From the NCBI GenBank assembly GCA_963706425.1, contig CAVPMN010000020.1, positions 496,001 to 560,000 on the forward strand: 64,000 bases of DNA. Direction: 5' to 3'. The notes under the pieces are model-generated. The model was not told where the DNA came from, did not search any database, and saw nothing but the letters and a program-made list of their open reading frames with translations. Of this stretch, positions 8,414 through 16,944 are shown piece by piece. The position numbers and the translations under genes are program-made. Source of the stretch: CAVPMN01 sp963706425 (lineage in GTDB: Bacteria; Actinomycetota; Acidimicrobiia; Acidimicrobiales; Acidimicrobilacustridaceae). How positions within the stretch are numbered: position 1 is the first letter of the stretch; every line of letters starts with the position of its first letter.

Positions 8414-9450
8414 TCGATCACACCCGGGATCGACAGGAAGTCTGCGTAGAACAAGCCGAGCGCCACCGCCGTGCACAAGCCGGCGACGATCCACATGCGG
8501 ATGATGACGCGCGTCTCCGGCCAGCCCGCCAACTCGAAGTGGTGGTGGATGGGCGCCATCCGGAACAAGCGGCGACCGCCGGCGAGCTGGAAGGTGCCGA
8601 TCTGCAGGATCACCGAGACGGTCTCGATGACGAAGAGCCCGCCGATGAGCGGCAGCAACAGCACGGTGTTGGTACTCAGAGCCAAGGTGGCCAGGGCCGC
8701 GCCGATGGCCAGCGACCCGGTGTCACCCATGAAGATCTGGGCGGGCGCGGCGTTCCACCACAGGAAGCCCGTGCACCCGCCGAGCATCGCGGCCGCGATC
8801 ACCCCGGTGTCGAGGAAGCTCTGGTCGCCGTAGATGTCGGTGTGCCGGAAGCCGACGAAGCAGATGACGATGAACGCTGCGAACGCGAAGATCGACGAGC
8901 CGGCAGCGAGACCGTCGAGGCCGTCGGTGAGGTTGACCGCGTTGGTGGACGCCAGGATCAGCAGGATGGCGAAGGCCGCCCAACCAAGGGTGCTCAGGTC
9001 CCAGCCGGGCAGGTCGTAGCGCGTGAACGACAGCGTCGTGTTCACGTTGGTCAGGTTGAGCACCAGGACGACGAACACCACCGCCACCACGAGCAGGCCG
9101 ACGATCTTGGCCCGCTTGTTCAACCCGAGGTTGCGGGCCCGGAACACCTTGAGGCCGTCGTCGATCAGCCCGACGACCGCGGCGAGGCAGATCGTGAACA
9201 TGATGATCGTGCCTCGCCGGGTGAACTCGTTGCCGCCCACCAGGTCGCTGAGCAACCATCCGATGGCTGCCGAGCCGACGATGGCGATCCCTCCCATCGT
9301 GGGCGTGCCGGCCTTGGTGACGTGGCCCGACGGGCCCTCTTCACGAATGGGCTGGCCGATGGCGCGCCGCTCGAGGAACTCGATCAGGAACCGGGTGCCG
9401 ATGAGCGACACGGCCAGAGCGATGGCGGCCGCGAGCAGGAGGCGGATCAT
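8410..9450 (-). CDS. mraY: Phospho-MurNAc-pentapeptide transferase
   Basis: Integral membrane enzyme that moves phospho-MurNAc-pentapeptide to undecaprenyl phosphate, giving lipid I. 346 residues with about ten membrane segments. Hallmarks: KAGTPTMGG near residue 45, DDGLKVFRARNLGL, NAVNLTDGLDGLAAG, FMGDTGSLAIG and PIHHHFELAGWPETRV with the HHH cluster. ATG at 9450 overlaps the murE stop as ATGA. murF, which usually lies between murE and mraY, is not here. Confidence 0.99.
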   Translation of the reverse strand: MIRLLLAAAIALAVSLIGTRFLIEFLERRAIGQPIREEGPSGHVTKAGTPTMGGIAIVGSAAIGWLLSDLVGGNEFTRRGTIIMFTICLAAVVGLIDDGLKVFRARNLGLNKRAKIVGLLVVAVVFVVLVLNLTNVNTTLSFTRYDLPGWDLSTLGWAAFAILLILASTNAVNLTDGLDGLAAGSSIFAFAAFIVICFVGFRHTDIYGDQSFLDTGVIAAAMLGGCTGFLWWNAAPAQIFMGDTGSLAIGAALATLALSTNTVLLLPLIGGLFVIETVSVILQIGTFQLAGGRRLFRMAPIHHHFELAGWPETRVIIRMWIVAGLCTAVALGLFYADFLSIPGVIE

Positions 9451-10889
9451 CGAGCGACCTCACCGTCACGAAGTCGGGCCAGCTCTTCGCGCGCCACGAC
9501 GCGATCGTCGAACGGCTCGACGCGGTCACCGATGGTCTGCGTGGTCTCGTGACCCTTGCCCGCGATCACGACGATGTCGCCACGATCCGCCGATGCCAGC
9601 GCCAGGCCGATGGCGGAGCGGCGATCGGGGTCGATGCGCAGGTCGGGGGCTGGCCCACCGACGCCGGGCTCGGCCCGCACCCTGTCGAAACCTTGCGCCA
9701 CAGCGGCGATGATCGCTCCTGTCTCTTCCCCCCGCGAATTGTCCGCCGTCAGGACTACCCGATCGGCGAGCCTGGCCGCCACCTCACCCATGAGCGGCCG
9801 CTTCGAGGGGTCACGATCGCCGCCGGCACCGAACACGACGATCACCCGGCCCCCGTCCACGACGTCACGGGCCGCCGAGAGCAGCTGATCGAGTCCGTCG
9901 GGGGTGTGGGCGTAGTCGACCACCACGGTGAAGGGCTGACCGGCATCGATCACCTCGAACCGGCCGGGCACGGAGACCGGCCGGCTGAGGCCATGTGCGA
10001 CCTCCGCAGGATCGAGGCCCAGAGCCAATGCCGCTTCGGCTGCGGCCAGCGCGTTGGAGACGTTGAACCGCCCGCCGAGTGGGAGCACGACGTGTTGGCC
10101 TCGCCAGTCGAACGACGACGACGCCCTGCCCACGACGAGGTGGTCGACCTGGTCGAGCGAATAGCCGTCGGTGGGGATGGCGGCAGCATCGCGCAGCAAC
10201 CGACCATGGGGGCTGTCGAGGTTGACCACGGCGCGGTCTGACAGGGCCGGGTCGAAGAGCCGGGCCTTGGCCTCGAAGTAGTTCTCCATCGTGCCGTGGA
10301 AGTCGAGGTGGTCGCGGCTGAGATTGGTGAACACGGCGACACGGAAGCGGGTGTCGTGCACCCGGTGCAACGCCAGCGCGTGCGACGACACCTCCATCGC
10401 CACGGTGTCGACGCCCTCGTCCCGCCAGGCCGCCAATTGCCGTTGCAGGTCGGGCGCCTCAGGCGTCGTGCGCGTCCCGGTGAGCGTTCCCAGCACCCGC
10501 ACCTCGCGTCCCGCGCTCGTGCAGATGCCGGCCAGCAGCTCGGCGGTGGTGGTCTTGCCGTTGGTGCCGGTGATGCCCACGACGGCCAGCGCACGCGAGG
10601 GATGGCCGTAGTAGGCGGCCGCAGCCGATGCCATCGCCAGCCGCACGTCGGGCACGAGCACCTGGGCAACGGCCAGATCGACGGGCCGCTCGACCAACAG
10701 CGCGACCGCGCCGCCGGCCACGGCGGCCGCCGCGAAGTCGTGCCCGTCGGCCACCGCGCCCGGGACACAGCAGAACAGGCTGCCCGGTCCGGCCGCTCGC
10801 GAGTCGTAGTCGATGGCGGTCACCTCGACGGAGGCGTCGCCCACGACCTGCGCGACCTCGATCCCGGCGATCACCTCGGCGAGGCGCAA
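9447..10889 (-). CDS. murE: UDP-MurNAc-dipeptide--diamino acid ligase MurE
   Basis: Adds the third-position diamino acid to UDP-MurNAc-L-Ala-D-Glu. 480 residues. MurE-type N-terminal domain (AIDYDSRAAGPGSLFCCVPG), ATP loop GITGTNGKTTTAELL, the MurE hallmark MEVSSHALALHRV, TNLSRDHLDFHGT, VDYAHTPDGL and GAGGDRDPSKRPLMG. The substrate loop that reads DNPR in meso-DAP enzymes is DNSR here (TADNSRGEE, around residue 400), so the exact amino acid added (meso-DAP, LL-DAP or other) cannot be fixed. Follows ftsI after four bases; the stop overlaps mraY as ATGA. Confidence 0.95.
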   Translation of the reverse strand: MRLAEVIAGIEVAQVVGDASVEVTAIDYDSRAAGPGSLFCCVPGAVADGHDFAAAAVAGGAVALLVERPVDLAVAQVLVPDVRLAMASAAAAYYGHPSRALAVVGITGTNGKTTTAELLAGICTSAGREVRVLGTLTGTRTTPEAPDLQRQLAAWRDEGVDTVAMEVSSHALALHRVHDTRFRVAVFTNLSRDHLDFHGTMENYFEAKARLFDPALSDRAVVNLDSPHGRLLRDAAAIPTDGYSLDQVDHLVVGRASSSFDWRGQHVVLPLGGRFNVSNALAAAEAALALGLDPAEVAHGLSRPVSVPGRFEVIDAGQPFTVVVDYAHTPDGLDQLLSAARDVVDGGRVIVVFGAGGDRDPSKRPLMGEVAARLADRVVLTADNSRGEETGAIIAAVAQGFDRVRAEPGVGGPAPDLRIDPDRRSAIGLALASADRGDIVVIAGKGHETTQTIGDRVEPFDDRVVAREELARLRDGEVAR

Positions 10890-10893
10890 CGTG

Positions 10894-12816
10894 TTACCCC
10901 GTACCGGTCGACGCTCGGGGCGCGGTGGTCGTGGTGGTCGACGACGACGACGGTGGTGGAATCGGTGCGGGCGGCCGCTGCTCGGCGGTCGGCCCCCGCA
11001 CCTTGCCGTCCTCCGTGCGGACCACCAGGGTCGAGCTGGCCGCCTGGGTCACCTCGTCGGTCTCGACCCCCACCGGGGCGCCACCAGCGGGCGCGTCGGT
11101 CTCGGGCGGGGCGATCGACAGCTCCCGGAGGGCGAACGACGCGATCTTCGACCAAGCCGGTGCGGCCACGAGCCCACCGGTGTAGGCACCACCGTGGGGC
11201 TCGTCGATGATCACGATGATCGACAGGGCGGGCTGCTCGGCGGGCACGAACCCGACGAACGTCGACTGGTACTGGATGATGCCGTTCTTGTCGGCGTAGC
11301 CACCGCCGGGCTGGGGCTTGCGCGACGTACCCGTCTTGCCCGCAGGCGTGTAGCCGTGCACCGCCGCCAGCTTGCCGGTGCCCTCGGCCACCACCTGGCG
11401 GAGCATCACGTTCATCTGATGGGCCGTGCCGTCCGAGAGCACTCGACGACTCTCCGCCAGCGGGACGGGCTGCTCGGACCCGTCGGCGCCGATCGTCGAC
11501 TGCACGAGCCTCGGCGGCACGTAGACGCCGCCGTTGGCGATGGTGTTGTAGCCGAGGAGCATCTGGAGCGGCGTGACCGACACGCCCTGACCGATCGGCA
11601 CCGTGCCGATAGACGTCGACCACCACTCGTTGGGATCGTCAGGATCGGGTACCGATCCGGCCTGCTCGTTCGGGAAGCCGATCGACGTGGACTGGCCGAG
11701 ACCGAAGGCGGTCAGCATGTCGTGCAAGCGGTCCTTGCCGAGTTGCTGAGCGATCTTGATCGTGCCGATGTTCGACGAGTGCGCCATCACCTCCGAGACG
11801 CTCCACGACATGCCGCCGTGCGGTTCGGCGTCGGTGAAGTCGGCGTCGCCGACACGCAACACCGACGGCACCTGCACCACCGTCTCGGGGGCGACCACGC
11901 CCGCTTCGAGCGCGGCGGACACCGTGACCATCTTGAGCACGGACCCGGGCTCGTACGCGGTGGTCAAGGCGGCGTTGTTGGTGCCGGGCACGACGGTGTC
12001 GGTCTCGGTATCGGACACCACGTTGGCCATCGCCAGGATCTCGCCCGTGTCGGGCTTGGTGACCACCGCGATGCCGCCCTTCGCCTCGGCGAGCGCGACC
12101 TGCTCGGCCAGGATGCGCTCGGTCTCGAACTGAAGCGACCGGTCGAGGGTGAGCACCACATCGTTGCCCTTCACTGCGGCAACCTGGTGGTGCTCGCCCA
12201 CCGCGATGGTGCGGCCGGCGGGGTTGCGCTCGAGGACCACCTGACCCGGGGTGCCGGTGAGGGCTTCGCCGTAGAGCGCCTCGACACCCGAGATGCCGAC
12301 GTTGTCGACATCGGTGCCGCCGATGATGGAGCGGGCCACATCGCCTGATGGGTGGTAGCGCTCGGGCTCCTCGAGCAAACCGACACCACTCAACCCCAAC
12401 GCCTCGATCTCGGCGGCCATCTCCGCGGGGATCTTACGGGCGATGTAGGCGAACCGGCCCTCGCCCTGCATCTTCGCCTCGAGCTCCGAGGCCTCGATGC
12501 CGATCACCGGCGCCAGCAGCGCCGCACTCGTGCGGGGGTCGTCGATCAGCTCGGGGTCGACGAACACAGAGCTCGCCGGCCGCGACATGGCCAACTCGAC
12601 GCCGTTGCGATCGAAGATGGTGCCGCGCTCAGCTGCCAGCCGCTGCGAGAACGTGCGCTGCTCGACACCCACCTCGCGATAGCGCTGCGGGTTGAGCACC
12701 TGGAGATCGGCGAGCTTCGACACCAGCAGGGCGAAGCCCACGAGAAGCGCACCCAGCAGCCACAGCAGGCGAACGCGGTGGTCGACGGGGCGGGTGGGGC
12801 GTACCGCGATCGTCAT
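10894..12816 (-). CDS. ftsI: Septal class B penicillin-binding protein FtsI (PBP3)
   Basis: D,D-transpeptidase that cross-links septal peptidoglycan with FtsW. 640 residues: short cytoplasmic tail, membrane anchor at about residues 18-35, PBP dimerisation domain (AAERGTIFDRNGVELA), then the transpeptidase domain with the active-site tetrad in EPGSVLKMV, the SSN motif in AHSSNIGT and KTG in PAGKTGTSRK. The C-terminal ~70 residues are Pro/Ser/Thr-rich and disordered (ending PPSSSSTTTTTAP); no PASTA domain is visible. ATG overlaps the ftsL stop as ATGA. Confidence 0.97.
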   Translation of the reverse strand: MTIAVRPTRPVDHRVRLLWLLGALLVGFALLVSKLADLQVLNPQRYREVGVEQRTFSQRLAAERGTIFDRNGVELAMSRPASSVFVDPELIDDPRTSAALLAPVIGIEASELEAKMQGEGRFAYIARKIPAEMAAEIEALGLSGVGLLEEPERYHPSGDVARSIIGGTDVDNVGISGVEALYGEALTGTPGQVVLERNPAGRTIAVGEHHQVAAVKGNDVVLTLDRSLQFETERILAEQVALAEAKGGIAVVTKPDTGEILAMANVVSDTETDTVVPGTNNAALTTAYEPGSVLKMVTVSAALEAGVVAPETVVQVPSVLRVGDADFTDAEPHGGMSWSVSEVMAHSSNIGTIKIAQQLGKDRLHDMLTAFGLGQSTSIGFPNEQAGSVPDPDDPNEWWSTSIGTVPIGQGVSVTPLQMLLGYNTIANGGVYVPPRLVQSTIGADGSEQPVPLAESRRVLSDGTAHQMNVMLRQVVAEGTGKLAAVHGYTPAGKTGTSRKPQPGGGYADKNGIIQYQSTFVGFVPAEQPALSIIVIIDEPHGGAYTGGLVAAPAWSKIASFALRELSIAPPETDAPAGGAPVGVETDEVTQAASSTLVVRTEDGKVRGPTAEQRPPAPIPPPSSSSTTTTTAPRASTGTG

Positions 12817-13289
12817 TGGCCGCTGGTCTGCGACGCGTCTTGCGCGACGTTGTTGGCGGCCTCGTCAGCCGGCGGACGGTAGGTCGCGGCAGCGTCGTCG
12901 GACTCGGTCGGCAACAAGAAGGTGACCTCGCCCGGTGCGATCATCCCGAGGGCGCGAGCGGCGCTCGTGATGCGCTCGGGCGACTGGCGATCGGCGAGCT
13001 CGAGCTCGAGCGCCTGCTGTTGTTGCTCCTCGGTCTGGATCTGGGCGTTGACGTCGTCGAGGTGCCCCTGAGCGCGGATGATCACGGTCTGGAAGGCCGC
13101 CAGGGCGAACAACGCCACGAACAGCAGCACGCCCGCGATGGTGCCCACCCGTCCGGGGCGGATCCTCGGCAGGTCGGCCGGCGTGACGATCTTGAGCGCC
13201 GGCCTCGACCGCGGGGCGCTGCGTTGGGGTGCGACGGCGCGGGTATCGCGGGCTTGCGGCGCGCGAGCGGTGCTGGTGCGCGGGCTCAT
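12813..13289 (-). CDS. ftsL: Cell division protein FtsL
   Basis: Small bitopic divisome protein. 158 residues: a basic cytoplasmic N-terminus of about 50 residues, one membrane segment (VGTIAGVLLFVALFALAAF), then a periplasm-side coiled coil (HLDDVNAQIQTEEQQQQALE) and a septum-type motif SPERITSAARALGMIAPGEV. ATG at 13289 overlaps the rsmH stop as ATGA, and the stop overlaps ftsI as ATGA. Low sequence conservation is normal for FtsL; identification rests on topology, coiled coil and position. Confidence 0.9.
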   Translation of the reverse strand: MSPRTSTARAPQARDTRAVAPQRSAPRSRPALKIVTPADLPRIRPGRVGTIAGVLLFVALFALAAFQTVIIRAQGHLDDVNAQIQTEEQQQQALELELADRQSPERITSAARALGMIAPGEVTFLLPTESDDAAATYRPPADEAANNVAQDASQTSGQ

Positions 13290-14236
13290 CGACCCGCCTC
13301 GGCCGGCAGCTTCTCGACAACCCTGAGCAACGCGCTCTCGGCCCGCGGGTTGCGGGACAGCTCGTCGGCGCCGGGCTTGCGTGCACCTCGGCGCACGAGA
13401 CGGACCGTGGGTTGCGCGCCGCAGACGCACGGCAGCTGGGGCGGGCAGGTGCACCCGCCGGTCGCCGCATCGCGGAAGCGATCCTTGACCAGCCGATCCT
13501 CACCCGAGTGGTAGCTGAGCACCACGCACCGGCCTCCGGGCGCGAGCAGCGCGATCGCGGTGTCGAGCGCTCGCACCAGCACCGCCAGCTCGTCGTTGAC
13601 CTCGATGCGGATGGCCTGGAAGGTGCGCTTGGCGGGATGCCCGCCCCGGCGGCGCGCCGGTGCAGGGATGGCTTGGCGCACGATCTCGGCCAGCTCGGTG
13701 GTGGTCGCCACCGGGCGGGCGGCCACGATGGCCGCCGCGATGCGCCTGGCGAAGCGCTCGTCTCCGTAGCGCTCGATGAGGTCACTGAGCTGGCGCTCGT
13801 CGTAGTCGTTGACGACCTGGGCGGCGTCGAGCGCGGCCTCGCGGTCCATGCGCATGTCGAGCGGCGCGTCCTGGCGGTAGCTGAACCCTCGGTCGGCCCA
13901 GTCCAGCTGGGGCGAGCTGACCCCCAGATCGAACAGCACGCCGGCGACCTCGGGGAGCCCTTCGGACGCGACGATGTCGGCGAGCCGGTCGAAGCGGGCC
14001 TTGCGCAACCGCACCCGCTCACCGAACTCGCGCAGGTTGGCCGTCGCCGCCCGCAGCGCGTCGTCGTCCTGATCGAGCCCGAGCAGCGGATGGTCGCTCG
14101 CCTCGAGCAGGGCTCGCGCGTGCCCACCCCCACCGACCGTGCAGTCGACCAGCCACCCCGCGGGCACGGAGGCCAGCAGGTCGACGACCTCATCGACCAT
14201 CACCGGCCGGTGCACGAAGTCGTCCGGCTGGGTCAC
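13286..14236 (-). CDS. rsmH: 16S rRNA m4C1402 methyltransferase RsmH (MraW)
   Basis: SAM-dependent methyltransferase that modifies C1402 in the ribosomal P site. 316 residues. HRPVMVDEVVDLL, the SAM loop VDCTVGGGGHARALL, GVLFDLGVSSPQLDWADRGFSY, LDMRMD, KRTFQAIRIEVNDEL and VLSYHSGEDRLVKDRF are diagnostic. Of two in-frame GTG codons (14242 and 14236) the second is chosen: AAAGGG lies seven bases before it. It is the second gene of the dcw cluster, 315 bases after mraZ. Confidence 0.96.
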   Translation of the reverse strand: MTQPDDFVHRPVMVDEVVDLLASVPAGWLVDCTVGGGGHARALLEASDHPLLGLDQDDDALRAATANLREFGERVRLRKARFDRLADIVASEGLPEVAGVLFDLGVSSPQLDWADRGFSYRQDAPLDMRMDREAALDAAQVVNDYDERQLSDLIERYGDERFARRIAAAIVAARPVATTTELAEIVRQAIPAPARRRGGHPAKRTFQAIRIEVNDELAVLVRALDTAIALLAPGGRCVVLSYHSGEDRLVKDRFRDAATGGCTCPPQLPCVCGAQPTVRLVRRGARKPGADELSRNPRAESALLRVVEKLPAEAGR

Positions 14237-14329
14237 ACCCACGCCCTTTCGATCATGGGCTGCTTCGGTCGGCTCATGGGCTGATTCGGGGAGCGGGACC
14301 CCGCGGGACCAGGGACGGACAGAACCTCT

Positions 14330-14458
14330 GCATCGCTCATCGGCAGCCTTCCGGCAGGCGGGCGCACGTCGGGATTTCTCCCCCGATCGAGCTAGATGGG
14401 AAGCGGGCGGAGTAGGGGCCTTCCATCTGCCGGCCGGAAGGCTGCGAATGAGCGATGC
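14330..14458. repeat. Long inverted repeat between mraZ and rsmH
   Basis: The 315-base mraZ-rsmH gap (14237-14551) holds no gene. Left arm 14330-14359 (begins GCATCGCTCATCGGCAGCCT) and right arm 14429-14458 match as reverse complements at 27 of 30 positions; GAACC flanks both outer ends with a small length difference, extending the pairing to about 40 bases. The 69-base loop contains a smaller hairpin (TCGGG/CCCGA). As RNA this would be a very stable stem in the message between mraZ and the rest of the dcw operon. Confidence 0.85.
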
Positions 14459-14551
14459 GCAGCACGGTTCCGTCGTCTTGGTCGTGGTGGTCGGGCTGGG
14501 TCCTTTCGGGCGGTGGGTGGCAGGGGTTCGGGGACGGCTCACGGTGCTCGC

Positions 14552-14971
14552 TCAGAGGCCAAGAGCCGTCACGGCTTGGGTCAGGCTGTCGTCGGCGCCC
14601 GCGCTGGCCGATGACCAGCGCTCGGCGTTCCAGATCTCGATGCGGTCGAGCGCACCGATGACCACGACCTCGCCGTCGAGTTGGGCGAAGTCGCGCAGGC
14701 GCTGCGGGATGGTGATGCGGCCCTGGGTGTCGGGGCGCACCTCGTGGGCGTTGGCCGAGAACGCTCGGAGCGCGTCCTGCGGAGCGAGACCCTCACGGAT
14801 CTTCTCGGTGAGCCGGCGGGAGATGTCCTCGAAGCCACTCTCGGTCCACAGGCCGAGGCAGCGATCGAACTGCGAGAGAAAGCCCTTGTCGGCGAGGTGG
14901 CTGCGGAAGGTCGACGGCAGTACCACCCGTCCCTTGTCGTCGAGCGAATGCTCAAACGTTCCGACGAACAC
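14552..14971 (-). CDS. mraZ: Transcriptional regulator MraZ
   Basis: DNA-binding repressor of the dcw operon. 139 residues, normal for MraZ. Two SpoVT/AbrB-like halves are visible: FVGTFEHSLDDKGRVVLPSTFR and VRPDTQGRITIPQRLRDFA. The GTG at 14971 is chosen over the upstream ATG because it follows a strong ribosome binding site (GGAGAGGG) and gives the standard VFVGTFEH N-terminus. First gene of the cluster; its own promoter carries the expected repeated GTGG operator. Confidence 0.96.
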   Translation of the reverse strand: MFVGTFEHSLDDKGRVVLPSTFRSHLADKGFLSQFDRCLGLWTESGFEDISRRLTEKIREGLAPQDALRAFSANAHEVRPDTQGRITIPQRLRDFAQLDGEVVVIGALDRIEIWNAERWSSASAGADDSLTQAVTALGL

Positions 14972-14991
14972 GCTTCCCTCTCCAGTGGGCC

Positions 14992-15044
14992 CCACTTGTT
15001 CTCCACTGCGTGCCACTTTATGCCACTACGCCCCACCGAGTCAA
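14992..15044 (-). promoter_or_regulatory. dcw promoter overlapped by a five-box MraZ operator
   Basis: On the minus strand TTGACT (15044-15039) and CATAAA (15022-15017) are 16 bases apart, a good -35/-10 pair. GTGG boxes sit at 15036-15033, 15026-15023, 15016-15013, 15006-15003 and 14995-14992, spaced 10, 10, 10 and 11 bases. Known MraZ operators are TGGGN boxes with 5-base spacers (10-base period), so this fits autorepression, with boxes across and downstream of the promoter. Confidence 0.85.
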
Positions 15045-15182
15045 CCGTTTCCCCCGCCCGGTCACCCGGGTGAACCAGCCCGTCCCCCGGCCGGCGAGAG
15101 CACGACCGCCGCCCCGCTCGGCAATCGGTCAGATCGGTGCGGCCGGCTCCAGCGGGGGGCCGCCGGGCCTGCCGAGGTGAGT

Positions 15183-15857
15183 TCAGTCGGGGGCGTCGAG
15201 CAGGCGGACCACCGCGGCGAAGAGATCGTCGAGCGCGCCGGCGGGCACCGTCGCCACCGAGAGCGAGTCGAGCGAGGCAGCGTGGTCACCTTGCGCCAGC
15301 GCGGGAGCGAGCAAGCGGCGGTAGAGCTCGGGCCGCCAGCGGGTGTGCACCACGCACTGGAACCGGGCGAACTCGCGGGTGCGCCGCTGGGACAGGCCGA
15401 CCGCCTTGTGCCCGCCGACCGTGACCTCGCCGCTGCCGAGGCCCCCGAAGCACACCAGCCGGCCGACGGTGGTCTGGCAACTGACCCCCTCGTGCACGGC
15501 CACGTCGTCGAGCCCGAGCGTGCGCAGCGCGTCGGCCCAGCAGCGGCCGAGCCAGTGGAACGACCGGCCGACGTCGTCGTCCCAGAGCGCGTCGCCGGCG
15601 GGCACGACCACATCGACCCAGAGGGCCTCGCCCGGCACCAACGCGACGGCCCCTCCCCCGCTGCGCCGGCGAGCGATGGCCACCTCGAGCTCGTCAGCCG
15701 CCCTGCGGTCGACCACGTCGTCGGGCTGCGTGCTGCCGAGCACCAGCGCCGCCGCGTCGACCTCGAGCCGCCACACCGCTCGTCCCCCACCGGGCTCGGG
15801 GTCGCTCGCGTGGAGCTCGGCCGCCGAGGCCCGACGCGTGTCGACGCGCCAGCTCAC
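15183..15857 (-). CDS. Lipoate/octanoate ligase-like protein (BPL/LPL family)
   Basis: 224 residues. RRRSGGGAVALVPGEALWVDVVVP is the lipoate/octanoate-binding loop (RRxxGGGAV) of LplA/LipM enzymes, and GGHKAVGLSQRRTREFARFQC contains the expected catalytic lysine and RR pair. It probably transfers lipoate or octanoate to dehydrogenase or GcvH domains; ligase (ATP) and transferase activity cannot be told apart from sequence. GTG at 15857 overlaps the menC stop as GTGA, so the two genes are coupled, although no functional link with menaquinone synthesis is known to me. The downstream 140 bases to the dcw promoter hold a perfect 12-base palindrome (15062-15073). Confidence 0.75.
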   Translation of the reverse strand: MSWRVDTRRASAAELHASDPEPGGGRAVWRLEVDAAALVLGSTQPDDVVDRRAADELEVAIARRRSGGGAVALVPGEALWVDVVVPAGDALWDDDVGRSFHWLGRCWADALRTLGLDDVAVHEGVSCQTTVGRLVCFGGLGSGEVTVGGHKAVGLSQRRTREFARFQCVVHTRWRPELYRRLLAPALAQGDHAASLDSLSVATVPAGALDDLFAAVVRLLDAPD

Positions 15858-16939
15858 CCGATGACCACCCGATCGACGGTGAACCGGTCGAGGGCTGCCT
15901 CTCGCGGTCGTCGGCTGGCCCCGGCGTCTGTCGGCACGGCGAGACAGCCGTCGACCAGCTCGAACGGCTCGGTGAGGTCTTCGGCGAAGTAGCGGCTCGA
16001 CGGACCGAGGTCGCACGGCAGGTCGACCGGGTCGAGGGCCGCCACGCCGAGGGCCACGGCCCGCCCCACGCCGGTCTCCAACATGCCTCCGACGAAGCAC
16101 GACCGCCCCCGATCCGCGACCGCCCGCACCGCCTCGACCGCCGCGCCGATCCCACCCATCCTGGCCACCTTCACGTTCACGACCGAGGCCGCCCCGACGT
16201 CGAGAGCCGCGACCAGGGTGGTCATCGACGTGATCGACTCGTCGAGGGCGAGCGGCGTGTCGAGGCGTGCCGCCAGCGCAGCCGACTCTGCCAGCTGATC
16301 CGCCGCCAACGGCTGTTCCAGATAGGTGAGGCCGAGTGCGTCGAGACCCGCCGGGACGTCGGGGGCCGCGGCGTAGCTGGCGTTGGCATCGGCTGCCAGC
16401 CCGATCGTCGGCCACCGCTCTCGCACCGCGGAGAGCGGTTCGATGTCCCAGCCAGGCTGGACCTTGAGCTTCACGTGGTTGTGACCGGCGGCCACGCGAT
16501 CGGCCACCGCGTCCAGAAGCGACTCGATCGTGTCGCGCCTGCCCACCACCGCGCACGACTCGATAGACGATCGGGCGCCGCCGAGCTGTGCGGCCAGCGA
16601 CACCCCGGCGCGGCGCAACGACAGATCGGTGCACGCCGTGTCGACGGCTGCGGTGGCCATCGGCCGCGAGGGCCACGATCTGGCGGCGCCTGCGAGCAGC
16701 GCGGGCGCGATGTCGTCGCGCAGCGCGCGCCACGCGTCGTCGGTGAACTCGGCGCTGTAGGTGGGGGCCGACAGCGTCGAGCACTCGCCCCAACCGTCGT
16801 CGCCGCCAGACACCACCCGCACCAACACGACATCACGTTCGTGCTCGACGCCATGGGCGGTGACGAACGGCTCGATCAGCGGGATGCGCACCCGATGCAG
16901 CTCGACGGTGTCCAGGTCGTCACCCGGGGGCACGACCAC
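15854..16939 (-). CDS. menC: o-Succinylbenzoate synthase MenC
   Basis: Enolase-superfamily dehydratase of menaquinone synthesis (SHCHC to OSB). About 361 residues. Capping domain with IPLIEPFVTAHGVEHERDVVLVRV, then the barrel with HVKLKVQPGWD (the KxK catalytic lysines), ADANASY, LEQPLAADQL, LALDESITS and NVKVARMGGIG, the usual metal ligands D/E/D and second lysine. No other men gene is nearby. GTG at 16939 is the best start just after the HNH gene stop (16945); GTG 16933 is possible. Confidence 0.88.
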   Translation of the reverse strand: MVVPPGDDLDTVELHRVRIPLIEPFVTAHGVEHERDVVLVRVVSGGDDGWGECSTLSAPTYSAEFTDDAWRALRDDIAPALLAGAARSWPSRPMATAAVDTACTDLSLRRAGVSLAAQLGGARSSIESCAVVGRRDTIESLLDAVADRVAAGHNHVKLKVQPGWDIEPLSAVRERWPTIGLAADANASYAAAPDVPAGLDALGLTYLEQPLAADQLAESAALAARLDTPLALDESITSMTTLVAALDVGAASVVNVKVARMGGIGAAVEAVRAVADRGRSCFVGGMLETGVGRAVALGVAALDPVDLPCDLGPSSRYFAEDLTEPFELVDGCLAVPTDAGASRRPREAALDRFTVDRVVIG

Positions 16940-16944
16940 GGGTG

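Noticed and set aside
14330..14458. Insertion sequence or MITE ends
   Set aside because: No transposase, no target-site duplication seen; kept as an inverted repeat of unknown role.
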